DNA of 64,000 bases from Balaenoptera acutorostrata (taxonomy: Eukaryota > Chordata > Mammalia > Artiodactyla > Balaenopteridae). A program made the position numbers and the translations under genes. The stretch's first letter is position 1. The number at the start of each line of letters is the position of its first letter. This document shows positions 34,206-44,746 of the stretch, in pieces. The DNA lies in NCBI RefSeq assembly GCF_949987535.1, contig NC_080081.1:47776973-47840972 (forward strand), given 5' to 3'. Under the pieces are notes generated by a model. That model was not told where the DNA came from. It was given only the letters and a program-made list of their open reading frames with translations, and ran no database searches.

Positions 34206-36110
34206 AGAGCAACCTCTCCATTGCTCTTCATTTCTTTTTGTAAATATGGGATTCCATTTCCATCAATTCTGCCTGAAAAGCTTCTTTTGGCACTTTTTGT
34301 AGAGGAGATGTGCTGCAGACAAGATTCTTTAGCTTTTGTCTGTCTGGAAATGTCTTTCTTTTGCTTCTATTTATGAAAAGTATTTTTACTAAACATAGAA
34401 TTCTAGGATAAGGGTATTTTTCTTTCAGTACCTCAAAGATGCCATTCCCTTGTCTTTTGCTGGCATTGTTTCTGGTGAGAAATTTTCATTTGTATCATTT
34501 TTGTTCTATGTATAATGTCTTCTTTTCTCTGGCTGTACTTTTGTGGTTTGCCATTTATTTTTAATTTTCAGCAGTTTGACTATGAGGCTCCTAGGTTTTT
34601 GTTTGTTTGTTTGTTTTTTGTTTGTTATTTTGGTATTCTTTCTAGGGTTTGCTGAGCTTCTTGGATCTGTGAATTGATATATGTATATGTCTGTCTATCT
34701 ATCCTCTCTCTTCTGCTTCTGGACCCCAGTTACCCTTGTGTTACATTTCATATTGTATCATGGATTGTGGTTACTCTGTTCTTTTTTTCCCCTTATCCCA
34801 TTTTGTTTTTCCTTTTTGTTTCAGTTTAGATACTTTCTATTGATATGTGTTTAGGTTCACCAATTCTTTCCTCAGCAATGTTCAGGTTCTGTTAAGGCCA
34901 TCTAATGAAGTCTTCATTTCTGATACATTTTTCATTCTAATAGATTAAATAAAAATAGTATCCATGGTTTGCTGCTGAAATTCTCCATCCTTCATGCATG
35001 ATGGCCACTCTTCATTATATCCTTTAGCATATTTTTATAAATCTTATTTTAAATAGTCTGTTTAGTAATTCTACCCTCTGGGCCATCTCTAGGTGATTTC
35101 TTTTGACTGTGGGCCACATTTCTTGCTCCTTTGTGTGTCTAGCAATATTTGATTGTATGGTGGGCATTTTATTTAATTACAGTAGAAATTAAATAATGTT
35201 TGCTTCCAAGAAAGGGCATGCATGCCCTTCTTTCAGGCTGTTGGAATGGGGTCTGAGTCACTGTGATCTCTAGTTGAGCTGGATTTGGTTTCCTGCTGCT
35301 TCAGTTTTTTATTCAGCTCACCTGTGGCCTCAGATGTTTTGAGGGCTTAGGATCTGAGTGCTAATGAGATTCTGGCAATCTGCTTTTTGACATTACAACT
35401 GAACTTTAGCTTTGAAAACCGTCGAATATTTCTTTCTGCTTTAAAGTCCTGATGCCCATTTTTAGGGTTACTGTAGCATTCTCTTTTTTGTTTTCAGTTC
35501 CATTGCTGGCTCTCTGTTTCTTCAGAGAGACCTGTTATCCTACTCCCAGCCTTCGTGTGCTCTCTGTCAGCTGTGCTCAGCTGTTGTGTGCTCTCTGAAG
35601 GCCTGGATTTCTCTCAGGTCTTCTGTCTGGTCCAGAGCGTTTGGAGAGCAGCTGCTTTGCATTGGGAGAGACCTCTTATGCCTCAGGGAGCAAGCATCCC
35701 GCTCAGCTTTCCTGCTCTGCCCCCAGCCATTGGCCTCCTACCCCATGTAGCTGGTGAAGACTTGAGGGAAAGAGTTGGTAGGAGGGTGCAGACTTGCTCC
35801 ATGGTTGGGGCTTCATGACCGAGGCCCTTGGAATTCTAATCTCTCATGCCAGTACCCATGCAGCTGTCAAAGTTCATAAAAAAAAACTTGGCTGGTTTTT
35901 CTTTACCTTTATTTTTCTTCAGCTGTTCGTCAGGGATAAAAGCAGTTTGTCACATCCCAGTATTTAGTTCTTACAGGTTTTCTTGTTTCCTCAGCTTCCT
36001 GATGGGTTGAAAACAGTAGCAAGTACAATTTTGTAGGGTATCTGGCTTCTTTTGTTGTTAGGATGAGGGCAGTGGTGTTTTGTGACTACTTTGTAATCCT
36101 GCCAGAAGCT
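34206..36110 (-). repeat. Ancient L1 or HAL1-like relic (ORF1 and 5' region)
   Basis: The reverse complement of an old L1 ORF1 3' region is visible around 34330-34680 (gtctgtctggaaatgtcttt, agaattctaggataagg, gctgagcttcttggatctgtg). It is followed by the 5' region typical of old L1/HAL1 (caattctttcctcagcaatg, ttcttgctcctttgtgtg, ttgattgtatggtgggcat). There is no ORF2 next to it, which would suit HAL1. The 87-codon frame at 35555-35818 lies inside this relic. Confidence 0.65.
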
Positions 36111-36369
36111 GTCATATTGTTAGTACTTTAATGTTTAGTTCATGTTAGATGGAGCATGTGTGAGTGTATAGTAAATGGTGTTTTTCCTAGGGATTATCTC
36201 CAAAGTGAACTTAAAGACCTATTTTGAAAGATAAACATTATTAACTTTGCATATCATTATTTGAAAAAAGTCCTATTTCTTTAGTGAAGTGAATAATCAA
36301 TACTGTGACTTACTGTCCTTTTAAACAGAGAATTTTAAGTGTTATATTTCTTTAATGGGCTCTAGTAGC

Positions 36370-36570
36370 CCTATTCAGTAGAACCTTCTGTCATGATAGA
36401 AATGTACTTTGTGTGCTTTGGCCAATATGGGAGTCACTAGTCTCTTGTGGTTCTTGGGCACTTGGTATGTGACTAGGGCAACTAAGGAACTGAATTTAAA
36501 AATTTAGTTTACATTTAAATAACCACACGTAGCCAGTAGCTGCTACAATGAATAGTACAGGACTATGTAC
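36370..36570 (+). mobile_element. MER5A-like hAT-Charlie MITE
   Basis: It contains gccaatatgggagtcactag, aactaaggaactgaattt, atttaaataaccacacgtagccagt and gctacaatgaatagtacagg, in the order of MER5A. It is non-coding and diverged. Confidence 0.65.
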
Positions 36571-36648
36571 TACACATATATATGGTGAAAACAGTAGCTT
36601 AATGTGTGCACAGTTATGCTGAACAATTCCAGAATCATTGTGCTTTTT

Positions 36649-36959
36649 TTTTTTTTTTTAAATGTGATGATCCACTTATTTATTTATTTATTTATTTATG
36701 GCTGTGTTGGGTCTTCGTTTCTGTGCGAGGGCTTTCTCTAGTTACGGCGAGCGGGGGCCACTCTTCATCGCGGTGCGCGGGCCTCTCACTATCACGGCCT
36801 CTTGTTGCGGAGCACAAGCTCCAGACGCGCAGGCTCAGCAACTGTGGCTCATGGACCCAGCTGCTCCGTGGCACGCGGGATCTTCCCAGACCAGGGCTCG
36901 AACCCGTGTCCCCTGCATTGGCAGGCAGACTCTCAACCACTGCGCCACCAGGGAAGCCC
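36649..36959 (-). mobile_element. CHR-type SINE
   Basis: It has a T and (ATTT)n tail, the full body and a head ending ccaccagggaagcccc. The target duplication is cattgtgcttttt (36636-36648) against cattgtacttttt (36960-36972), one mismatch. It lies about 0.8 kb upstream of DIAPH3 exon 2, antisense. Confidence 0.94.
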
Positions 36960-36972
36960 CATTGTACTTTTT

Positions 36973-37747
36973 AAGTACACACTTCTTTACCTTTTTTGCT
37001 GGTTACCACTTGAAACACTGTATGTGTCTAGGTTCTCTATTAGGAATAGAACTTGTGAAATTCAAGCAATTTTCAATGAATGAACAATTAACTTTGTAAA
37101 CTAATGTACGCATTTTCAAATATCCGTGGACTATTTGATGATATAATTGTAGAAGAAATCTCATTGCAGCCAAAATCCAGTTTTATTCCCTGAGGCTTTA
37201 GCTACTCTATAGTTGTTCATGAAGTTCAAATACAGACCAACCTGAATAAAGAGAAATGTGATGTCTATCAGGCCAACAAGTTGTGGAGGTGTAAGTAAAA
37301 GTCAATTTTTAAAATGCCTAAATCATTCCCTGCTCCCCCACCTCCCCATCCCATAGTCTGTACTATGAAAAGGACACTGGATGAGGGGCTGGGGGGCAGG
37401 ACACTGAGTACTAGTTAGATTGCCAACCACTAAATTAGCTAAGTTACCTTTGTAAAAATGCTTAATTTGTTAATCTGTAAAGCAAACGTCACTTATTAGA
37501 CTCTTAATTCTATAATCTTAAGATTAGAAGGAATCTTTTGAGGTTGTGTATCTCTTCTGCCTTTAGACAGGATGGTTATGAAGATGCTTATTATTATATT
37601 TATTATTTCTTTTAATTTTAAAGATTAAGTGCTGAATTCATTGAATGCCTCCTGATGAAATCACAGTGATAATGTAATTGACCCTGTTTGTTTTTTCATT
37701 TTGGGAATTAGGTAAACATTGTTGGAGAAGGGAATACTTACGTGTGT
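36973..37747 (+). other. Intron sequence just upstream of DIAPH3 exon 2
   Basis: Unique AT-rich DNA. No repeat recognised. Confidence 0.5.
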
Positions 37748-37773
37748 GCTATTTATTTTATCTTTCTTCATAG
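37748..37773 (+). other. Splice acceptor of DIAPH3 exon 2
   Basis: A pyrimidine-rich run (atttattttatctttcttca) leads into TAG immediately before CTG GAC. The phase agrees with the preceding residues expected in DIAPH3 (Asp-Met before Leu-Asp). The acceptor uses TAG rather than CAG, which is common. Confidence 0.85.
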
Positions 37774-37941
37774 CTGGACAGATTTGCCAGCATAAGAATT
37801 CCAGGGAGCAAGAAAGAAAGGACTCCACTTTCCAACCTGAAGACTGCATTTTCAAGCAATGATTGCTCTTCAGAGATGAATGAAAACATTCCAAAGCCAC
37901 TGTCCGAGAAGGAACTCTTAGAGCTCTTTGAAAAGATGATG
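37774..37941 (+). CDS. DIAPH3: DIAPH3 (diaphanous-related formin 3) coding exon 2
   Basis: DIAPH3 is a Rho-regulated formin that nucleates and elongates unbranched actin filaments and stabilises microtubules. The exon translates in phase 0 to 56 residues, beginning LDRFASIRIPGSKKER and ending KELLELFEKMM. From memory this matches mammalian DIAPH3 at roughly residues 72-130: a basic linker, then the first helix of the Rho GTPase-binding domain. DIAPH1 and DIAPH2 lack the IRIPGSKKER block, which separates the paralogues. Relative to my memory of the human protein the middle is about three residues shorter (CSSEMNEN against CSAAPLEMMEN). The exon is bounded by a pyrimidine-rich acceptor ending TAG at 37771-37773 and by a consensus donor, ATG|gtaaga. 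168 nt is divisible by three, so skipping would keep the frame. If the exon were retained with its intron, translation would stop within about 140 bp (stop at 38080-38082). It is the only host coding segment clearly visible, and all three large L1s lie antisense to it. Confidence 0.93.
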
Positions 37942-37947
37942 GTAAGA
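37939..37947 (+). other. Splice donor of DIAPH3 exon 2
   Basis: ATG|gtaaga matches the U1 consensus at +1 to +5. The last exon base is G. The cut follows two consecutive Met codons (EKMM), where the family changes exon. Confidence 0.88.
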
Positions 37948-38939
37948 ATTTTGATTCCTTATAAAACGTTTGATGTAAAAAAAAAGCCTTTGCTTTGGCT
38001 CATGTTAATGGAACCACACATGTCTGAAGCTCAGGTTCCACAGGTGATTTCTGATGTCGTTAAGATAGTACTTAAGGCATAGAGTTTTAGGATTACAAAA
38101 ATAAGAATCCGAAGAAAAATGTCATACCAGTTGTTTTACACAGAAATACATAAAAACATAAACCTCTAAAGTATCAAATGATATACTTTTGCCTTAAATA
38201 GATTATCTAAGTGGTCTGTCTGGGTCGGTTGCATTTGAGAATGACGGTCACAGCTCTCTGCTGTGTGCATTGTTAAGTGTGCTGATTTTTGGACCTTGTT
38301 TGAGTCCTTTCTCAGTTCTCATGATAACCAGGTTTGCATAGTCCTGCAACAGTTAAATCTGCACTTGAACTCACTGAATTTGCGGTGTGCCTTTGTAATT
38401 CTTTTATCATCACAAGTTGATATAATTTCAATCTAGAACAAAAGAACGTAACCATTTTTGCTAGCCTTTGCATCTGTCAATGAGACTTGTGTAAGGTAGA
38501 TTTCTTCAAGACTACCTTTGAGGACTCAAGATAATAAAGTGCCCCCTCATTCATGTCTCATATGTGGAACCACTACCTAAATTATCCGTGAGATTCTGGA
38601 ATGGTACTTTTTTGGTTCACTTGTGACTACCTTGTTACGAAAAATTTTTCTTCTGGCTCATTATTGCTGGTGTCATCTGAGTAAGTAAAGCAAGTAGGCC
38701 AGTGATGTTAGACATTTATGGAGGCTTACAGCAGCTAGTAGTTGTTAAAGTACAACTACCTAGGAAGTACAGAACATAGTTGATCGTATTCTGTTCTGAA
38801 CATGATGACTTTAGAAGTATTTTTCTGTTAGTCTTTCTTACCCTTCTCCTAGCTAAGAGTATCAATTTTAATTGTATGAACAGGGCAGATGGATTTTGGC
38901 ATTTTTGAAGTGTTTACACATCTAATAACTGGGCCAGAT
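37948..38939 (+). other. 5' part of DIAPH3 intron 2
   Basis: Unique sequence. The exon frame would hit a stop at 38080-38082 if the intron were retained. No repeat recognised. Confidence 0.55.
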
Positions 38940-38950
38940 CACTTGTTAAA

Positions 38951-39305
38951 CCTTTTTTTTTTTAATTTTAAATTAATTAATTAATTAATTATATTTATTT
39001 ATTTTTGGCTGTGTTGGGTCTTCGTTGCTACCTGCGGTCTTTCTCTAGTTGCGGCGAGCGGGGGCCACTCCTTGTTGCAGTGTGCGGGCTTCTCATTGCG
39101 GTGGCTTCTCTTGTTGTGGAGCACGGGCTATAGGCACGCGGGCTTCAGTAGTTGTGGCTCGCGGGCTCTAGAGCGCAGGCTCAGTAGTTGTGGTGCACGG
39201 GCTTAGTTGCTCCGCGGCATGTGGGATCTTCCTGGACCAGGGCTTGAACCCGTGTGCCCTGCACTGACAGGAGGATTCCTAACCACTGTGCTACCAGGGA
39301 AGCCC
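38951..39305 (-). mobile_element. CHR-type SINE, longer subfamily
   Basis: It has a T/(AATT)n/(ATTT)n tail and a body with extra modules (gcttcagtagttgtggctcg, gctcagtagttgtggtgcac) not in the other copies. The head ends ctaccagggaagcccc. A perfect 11-bp target duplication, cacttgttaaa, lies at 38940-38950 and 39306-39316. Confidence 0.94.
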
Positions 39306-39316
39306 CACTTGTTAAA

Positions 39317-40555
39317 TTTTAAACAGGTCTCCTTGTTGGCAGAAGATCTTTTGCAGTCAAACTCACTTTACTCAGCAGAAGTAAAATGAATTATTGCTTT
39401 CTCAGGGCTGCCCAATTTGCTAATGAGCGAGTTTGTCACAACTAAAGGCTTTAAAAAAAATAAAGAATAGGTTTTTTTTTTTTTTTCTCCTTTTTTGATA
39501 CCTTGACCATATCACAGTGGTCAATGCAGGGAAAACCTGCTGGAGATTGTAAAGCTGAGAAGGGTCTTTCTCCTTTAAATGTGGACTAGTGATATTTCTC
39601 AGGCTTGTCAGGTGGGATACCACATCTTTGACAAATTTAAAGCTGTTTTTATGTCTGGGGAGGACGCTAGATTAGGTTGGGTTTTATTTTTGGCTTGCAC
39701 CTATCCATACCATTTTTATTAATAAAAATTCTTTTGAGGAAGCAACATTGAATAATCTGCCATATTCATTTTTTGGCATTTGCCAAAAAGAGGTTTCATT
39801 TAGAGGTTGTACCTAGATTCTTTGTTTTGGCATTGTACAGTTTAAAAAAATCTTGTTTAACGTTATCAAAGGTACTTAGATGATTTTTTTCATGAAGTAA
39901 AATCTTTGTTTTGAAGAACACCTCTTTTCCCTCCTCAAGACGGTCCTTTGAAAGACAGTGTGTTGACTTGATTACTTAATGAATGCGAAGTACAGTGTAA
40001 TCCTTCAACATTTGTACTCATTTCACTTTTATTTAGGAAATTAATTTAGTTGGTCGCTGGGTAAAATTTTCAGTGCACTTTTTAAAAGTAGTGATGAATT
40101 TTTAGTTATGCTACTTCTTAAGGGCTTTTTTTCCTGTTTGCCATCCAGTGAAAGCAGAATTTTTATCTGAAAGCTCATCTTGGTTTCTCTTTAGATCTTA
40201 GATATGTGAAATAGTTGTGTGAGCATTGCTGTGTATACAGCTTTGATTTATGGATGTCAAATTTCAGTGGTTGCTCTTGAAGTCACAGTAGATCTGTGTA
40301 GCTGGCTTTTTGACCAAGGTGAACATGGTAGGTACAGATTGAAAGTGACTTGTTTGTTCCAGCCAGTGCCCCTTTAAACCAGCTCTTTCAGCTTATTCTT
40401 TCCTCCCCCTGGATAAAATTCACCGCAGGTCCCAGAGTTTTCTGTTTGCTTTCAGATAATGAAAACCCTAGTTTAATTTAAATAAGTTAACTTTTATCCA
40501 GAGAAAGCCTCTCACTTTCCCTCTTTCAAGGCTGCTCCACTTAAAGCCTCCAGGG
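39317..40555. other. Intronic sequence, no gene
   Basis: Unique AT-rich DNA up to the edge of the minisatellite. Nothing recognised. Confidence 0.5.
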
Positions 40556-40557
40556 CA

Positions 40558-41130
40558 GGCTGTGGTCGTGGCTGTGGTTGTGGCTGTGCTTGGGGCCGTG
40601 GTTGTGGCCGTGCTTGGGACCATGGTCAGGCCCGTGCTTGGGGCTGTGCTTGGGGCCGTGCCATGCTTGGGGCCGTGGTCATGGCTGTGCTTGGGGCCGT
40701 GCTTGGGGCCGTGCTTGGGGCTGTGGTCAGGGCTGTGCTTGGGGCCGTGGTTGTGGCTGTGGTTGGGGTCGTGGTCATGGCTGTGCTTGTGGCCATGCTT
40801 GTGGCTGTGCTTGGGGCCGTGCTTGGGGCCGTGCTTGGGGCTGTGGTCAGGGCTGTGCTTGGGGCCGTGGTTGTGGCTGTGGTTGGGGTCGTGGTCATGG
40901 CTGTGCTTGTGGCCATGCTTGTGGCTGTGCTTGGGGCCGTGCTTGGGGCCGTGCTTGGGGCTGTGCTTGGGGCCGTGCTTGGGGCCGTGCTTGGGGCCGT
41001 AGTCAGGGCCATGCTTGGGGCCGTGGTCGTGGCTGTGCTTGGGGCTGTGGTCGTGGCTGTGCTTGGGGCTGTGGTCGTGGCCGTGCTTGAGGCCATGCTT
41101 GGGGTCATGGTCGTGGCCGTGCTTGGGGCT
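40558..41130 (+). repeat. GC-rich minisatellite with 120-bp higher-order period
   Basis: The basic unit is 6 bp (gtgctt / ggggcc and variants such as gtggtc, gtggct), usually paired into 12-bp blocks of gtgcttggggcc. From 40682 to about 40965 a 120-bp period is essentially perfect: 40682-40800 equals 40802-40920. That points to recent unequal exchange or slippage. The G-rich strand is the DIAPH3 sense strand, with repeated GGGG tracts 8 bases apart. Because the unit is a multiple of 3, several frames stay open. The antisense frame reads KHGP/KHSH/DHGP repeats. Confidence 0.95.
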
Positions 41131-41304
41131 CTGGTGGGCTCTGCTCTGTTTCCCCACACTGCGTTTCCCTTCTTTCCTGCTCTCCAGACTGAACCTATCT
41201 CCTCCAGGATGACATTGGAGATGAGGGGAGGAGGAATAAAAATACTTTGCTGGCCGAGGGTATTTATAATCTGGCACTGGTGCCGTGGGGTGTTGTGTTA
41301 GTTT

Positions 41305-41884
41305 TATTGCTGACCATGACAAATTGCCACAGATCTGGTGGCTTAAAACCACACCACTGTATTGTCTCGTAGTTTTGTAGGCTGAAGTCCAGGTCGACTC
41401 AGCTGGTTTCTGTAGGCTGACAAGGCTGAAATCGGTGTCAGGTGGCTGGGCTCTTATCAGAGGCTTTGGGGAGAATCCTCTTCCGATTTCATTTTGTTGG
41501 CAGAGTTCCCTGATGCTGTAGGACTGAGGTCCCAGTTTTCTCCCTGATTGTCCTCTGGGGGCTGCCTTAGCTTTGAGAGGCCTCTTTCCTATCCTTCACA
41601 TGGGCCCTTACATCTCAGATACATCAAATCCATCTCACACTTAGAATTTCTCTGAATTCTCCTTCTGTGGCATCTCTTGCCTCCATCTGGAGAAAGTCCT
41701 CTGCTTTTTAGGGTTCATGTATTAGCTTGGGCTCACCCAGAAAATCCAAAATAATTTCCCTGTTTTAAAGTTTGTAACCTTAATTACATCTGCAGAGCCC
41801 CTTCTGCCATGTCATTTGACATATTTACAGAAGCCAGGGATTAGGGCATGGATATCTTTGGGGGACCATTTTGCCTGTCAGAGG
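41305..41884 (-). mobile_element. MLT1-type ERVL-MaLR solo LTR
   Basis: The + strand shows the reverse complement of a MaLR LTR. It starts gttttattgctgaccatgac, then aaattgccacag-gtggcttaaaacc, and gtaggctgaagtcc. It then has cagggattagggcatgg and ends tttgggggaccattttgcctg. No internal region is nearby. Diverged. Confidence 0.75.
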
Positions 41885-42635
41885 TATAGGGGATTACAAA
41901 TGTGGATTCCTTTCTCCTGTGGTATTTTCATGACTCCCCTGCTCCCAGTCTCACCTATAATTCCCTTGTCACTGGTGACGTCTCCTTTGGCCTTCTGCCC
42001 AGGCTTCCATGAGAGCATTCCTCTGGTGGGGTCACCTTTGGGATGCAGTATCTCTTAGATGGCCTGGGCCTGCTTCTCCCTGGGATCCATATCCTGTCCA
42101 TGGGAAGCTCATGTGTCCTTTGCCACAGTTCCTGTCCTTTATCTTGTTCCATTCAGAGCCTGTCCTCCACAAAGAATAGTTTACTCTGGCTCTTTCTACC
42201 AATAGCTTTTCATTTTTGCTGTTGTTTTGCTGTAGATGTTTACCCCTCTAACTGTAAATGGCAATCATCAGATCCTGTTTGCAACATGTAACACAGCACA
42301 GCTGTCCTGTTGTTTGTGTTTCTCATTTTCCTTTGGGTACCGTGACACTTTTTTCCTTTTCCTGATTTTTCTCCTCTCTAGCCAATTCATACCAGTTTAC
42401 TTTCCATGCCTCCTCTTCTTTTTATTTCCTCAGAGTGTTGCCTCTGTCCCTCTTGTCTTTTCTTTATCAATTGTTCCCTACACACTCCTTCTAGGGGATT
42501 GGAGCCCTTTCATACTGTAGAATATTCCCTATATTCTGACTCTTTGCTGTGTCTTCTACAAAGAGCAGCTGTAATCGAGCTCTCTAAGAGATGTTAAACC
42601 TCAACAAGCCAGAAACTGAATTTATTTTCTTATTT
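41885..42635. other. Intronic sequence between LTR and old L1
   Basis: Moderate-GC unique sequence. The overlapping frames at 41816-42597 have no recognised domain and no splice signals that convince me. Confidence 0.45.
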
Positions 42636-42639
42636 TTTT

Positions 42640-44541
42640 CCAGTTTTATTGAGATAAAATTGACATTTAACATTGTGTAAACTTAAAGTATACAATGTGA
42701 TGATTTGATAGAGGTATATTTTTTAAAATGATTGCCACAATAAGGTCAGTTAACACATCCATCACCTCACATAATTATCATTTTTTTCCCTGTGGTGAGA
42801 ACTTTAAGGTTTACTCTGAGCAACTTTCAACTATATAATATTTTTTTAGACTAGAGTCACCATTCTGTACATTACATCCTGAGAATTTATTCATTTTGTA
42901 ACTGTAAATTTGTATCCTTTGACTACCTTCACCCACTTTCCCCACCCCTCAGTCCCTGGCAACCACCAATGAACCCTGTTTCTATGAGTTTGGTATTTTT
43001 AGATTCCACATACAAGTGATAACACACAGCATTTTTCTTTCTCTGTCTGATTTATTTCACTTAGCATAGTGCCCTCAGGGCCTATCCATGTTGTCACAAA
43101 TGACAGAACTTCCTTTTTTACGGCTGGATAGTATTCATATGTATATGTATATATAGGAATGCACACACACACACCACAGTTTCTTTATCCATTCATTTCT
43201 CAACAGACACTTAGGTTGTTTCTCTATCTTGGCTATTGTAAATAATACTGCAGTGGACATAGGCATGAAGGTATCTTTTCAAGTAAGTGTTTTTGCTTTC
43301 TTCGAATAAATACCCAGAAGTGGAATTGTTGAATCATATGATAGTTCTATTTTTAATTTTTTGAGGAACCTCCATACTATTTTCCATAGTGGTTATAACA
43401 ATTTACACTCCACCAGCAATGCATAAGGGTTCTTTTCTTTCACATCCTCCCCAGCACTTGATATTTTTTTTTTTGAAAACAGCCATTCTGACTGTGTGAG
43501 GTGATATAATCCTTGTGGTTCTGATTTGCATTTCCCTGAATGATTAATGATGTTGAGTCCCTTTTCATGTACCTGTTGGCCATGTGTTTAACCTTTTTGG
43601 AAAAATGTTTATTTAGTTCTTCCCATTTTTAATCAGATTTTGTTTCTTTGCTTTTGAGTTATATGTGTTCCTTATGTATTTTGGATATTAACTTCTTACC
43701 AGATATGTGGTTTGCAAATGTTTTCTCCCATTTCATAAGTTGCCTTTTAATTTTATTGATGGCTTTTTTTTTGCTGTGCAGAAGCTGTTTAATTTGATGA
43801 AACCCTTCACGTTTATTTTTGTTTTTGTTGCTTGTGCTTTTGGTGTCATGTTCAAAAAACTCATTGCCAAAACCAACATGAAGGAGCTTTTCCTCTGTTT
43901 TCTTCTAGGAGTTTTAGAGTTTCAGGTCTTAAATTTAAGTCTTTAATCCATTTTGAGTTAATTTTTGTGAGTGGTATAAGGTGGAGTCCAGTTTCTTTCT
44001 TTCTTTTTTTTTTTGCATGTGATTATCCAGTTTTTCCTCCTTTATTGAGGAGACTATCTCTCCCCATTGAGTATTGTTGGCTCCCGTTTCAAATATTAGT
44101 TGACCATATATGCATGGGTTTATTTCTGGACTCTTGATTCTGTTCTGTTGTTCTTTATGTTTGTTTTCATACCAGTACCATCATGTTTTGATTACTATCG
44201 CTTTGTAATATAGCTTGAAATTGAGAAGTGTGATGTCTCCAGCTTTGTTGTTTTTCAAGATTGCTTTGGTTATTCATGGTTTTTGGTGGTTCCATACAAA
44301 TTGTAGGACTGTTTCTATAAAAATGCCATTGGAATCGTGATAGGGATTGCATTGAATATATAGAAGGCTTTGAGTAGGATGAACATTTTAACAATACTAA
44401 TTCTTCCAACCCACGAACACAAAACATTTTTCCATTTATTTGTGTCTTTTGCAGCTTTTCTCATCAGTGACTTACAGTGTTCAGTGTACAGACATTTCAC
44501 CCCTCAGAGCTGCTTGTGTATAAGTCCCTTGTGTAATTTAT
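42640..44541 (-). repeat. Old L1 (L1MA/L1MB-like) 3' UTR and C-terminal ORF2
   Basis: It starts with ttccagttttattgagataa, an old L1 3' terminus in reverse. It runs through the UTR and a decayed ORF2 C-terminal half to about 44500 (frames 44167-44427 and 44315-44500 read [11 protein letters not shown] and [10 protein letters not shown]). L1-C was inserted at its right edge. Confidence 0.85.
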
Positions 44542-44746
44542 CCTTTATTTATTATTATTATTATTATTATTTTAATCAGTCATCAATTTTATACACATCA
44601 GTGTATACATGTCAATCCCAATCGCCCAATTCAGCACACCACCATCCCCACCCCACCGCGGTTTCCCCCCCTTGGTGTCCATACACTTGTTCTCTACATC
44701 TGTGTCTCAACTTCTGCCCTGCAAACTGTTTCATCTGTACCATTTT

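Noticed and set aside
37876..38082. 68-codon frame starting inside DIAPH3 exon 2
   Set aside because: It is the exon frame running into the intron past a good donor site.
40682..40965. CRISPR-like regular repeat
   Set aside because: It has no unique spacers, and the period comes from a nested 6/12-bp minisatellite in a mammalian genome.
40468..41352. Antisense histidine-rich 294-codon open frame as a new gene
   Set aside because: The repeat unit is a multiple of three so many frames stay open. The start lies in an LTR and the repeat register slips inside the frame. It is kept as a finding only.
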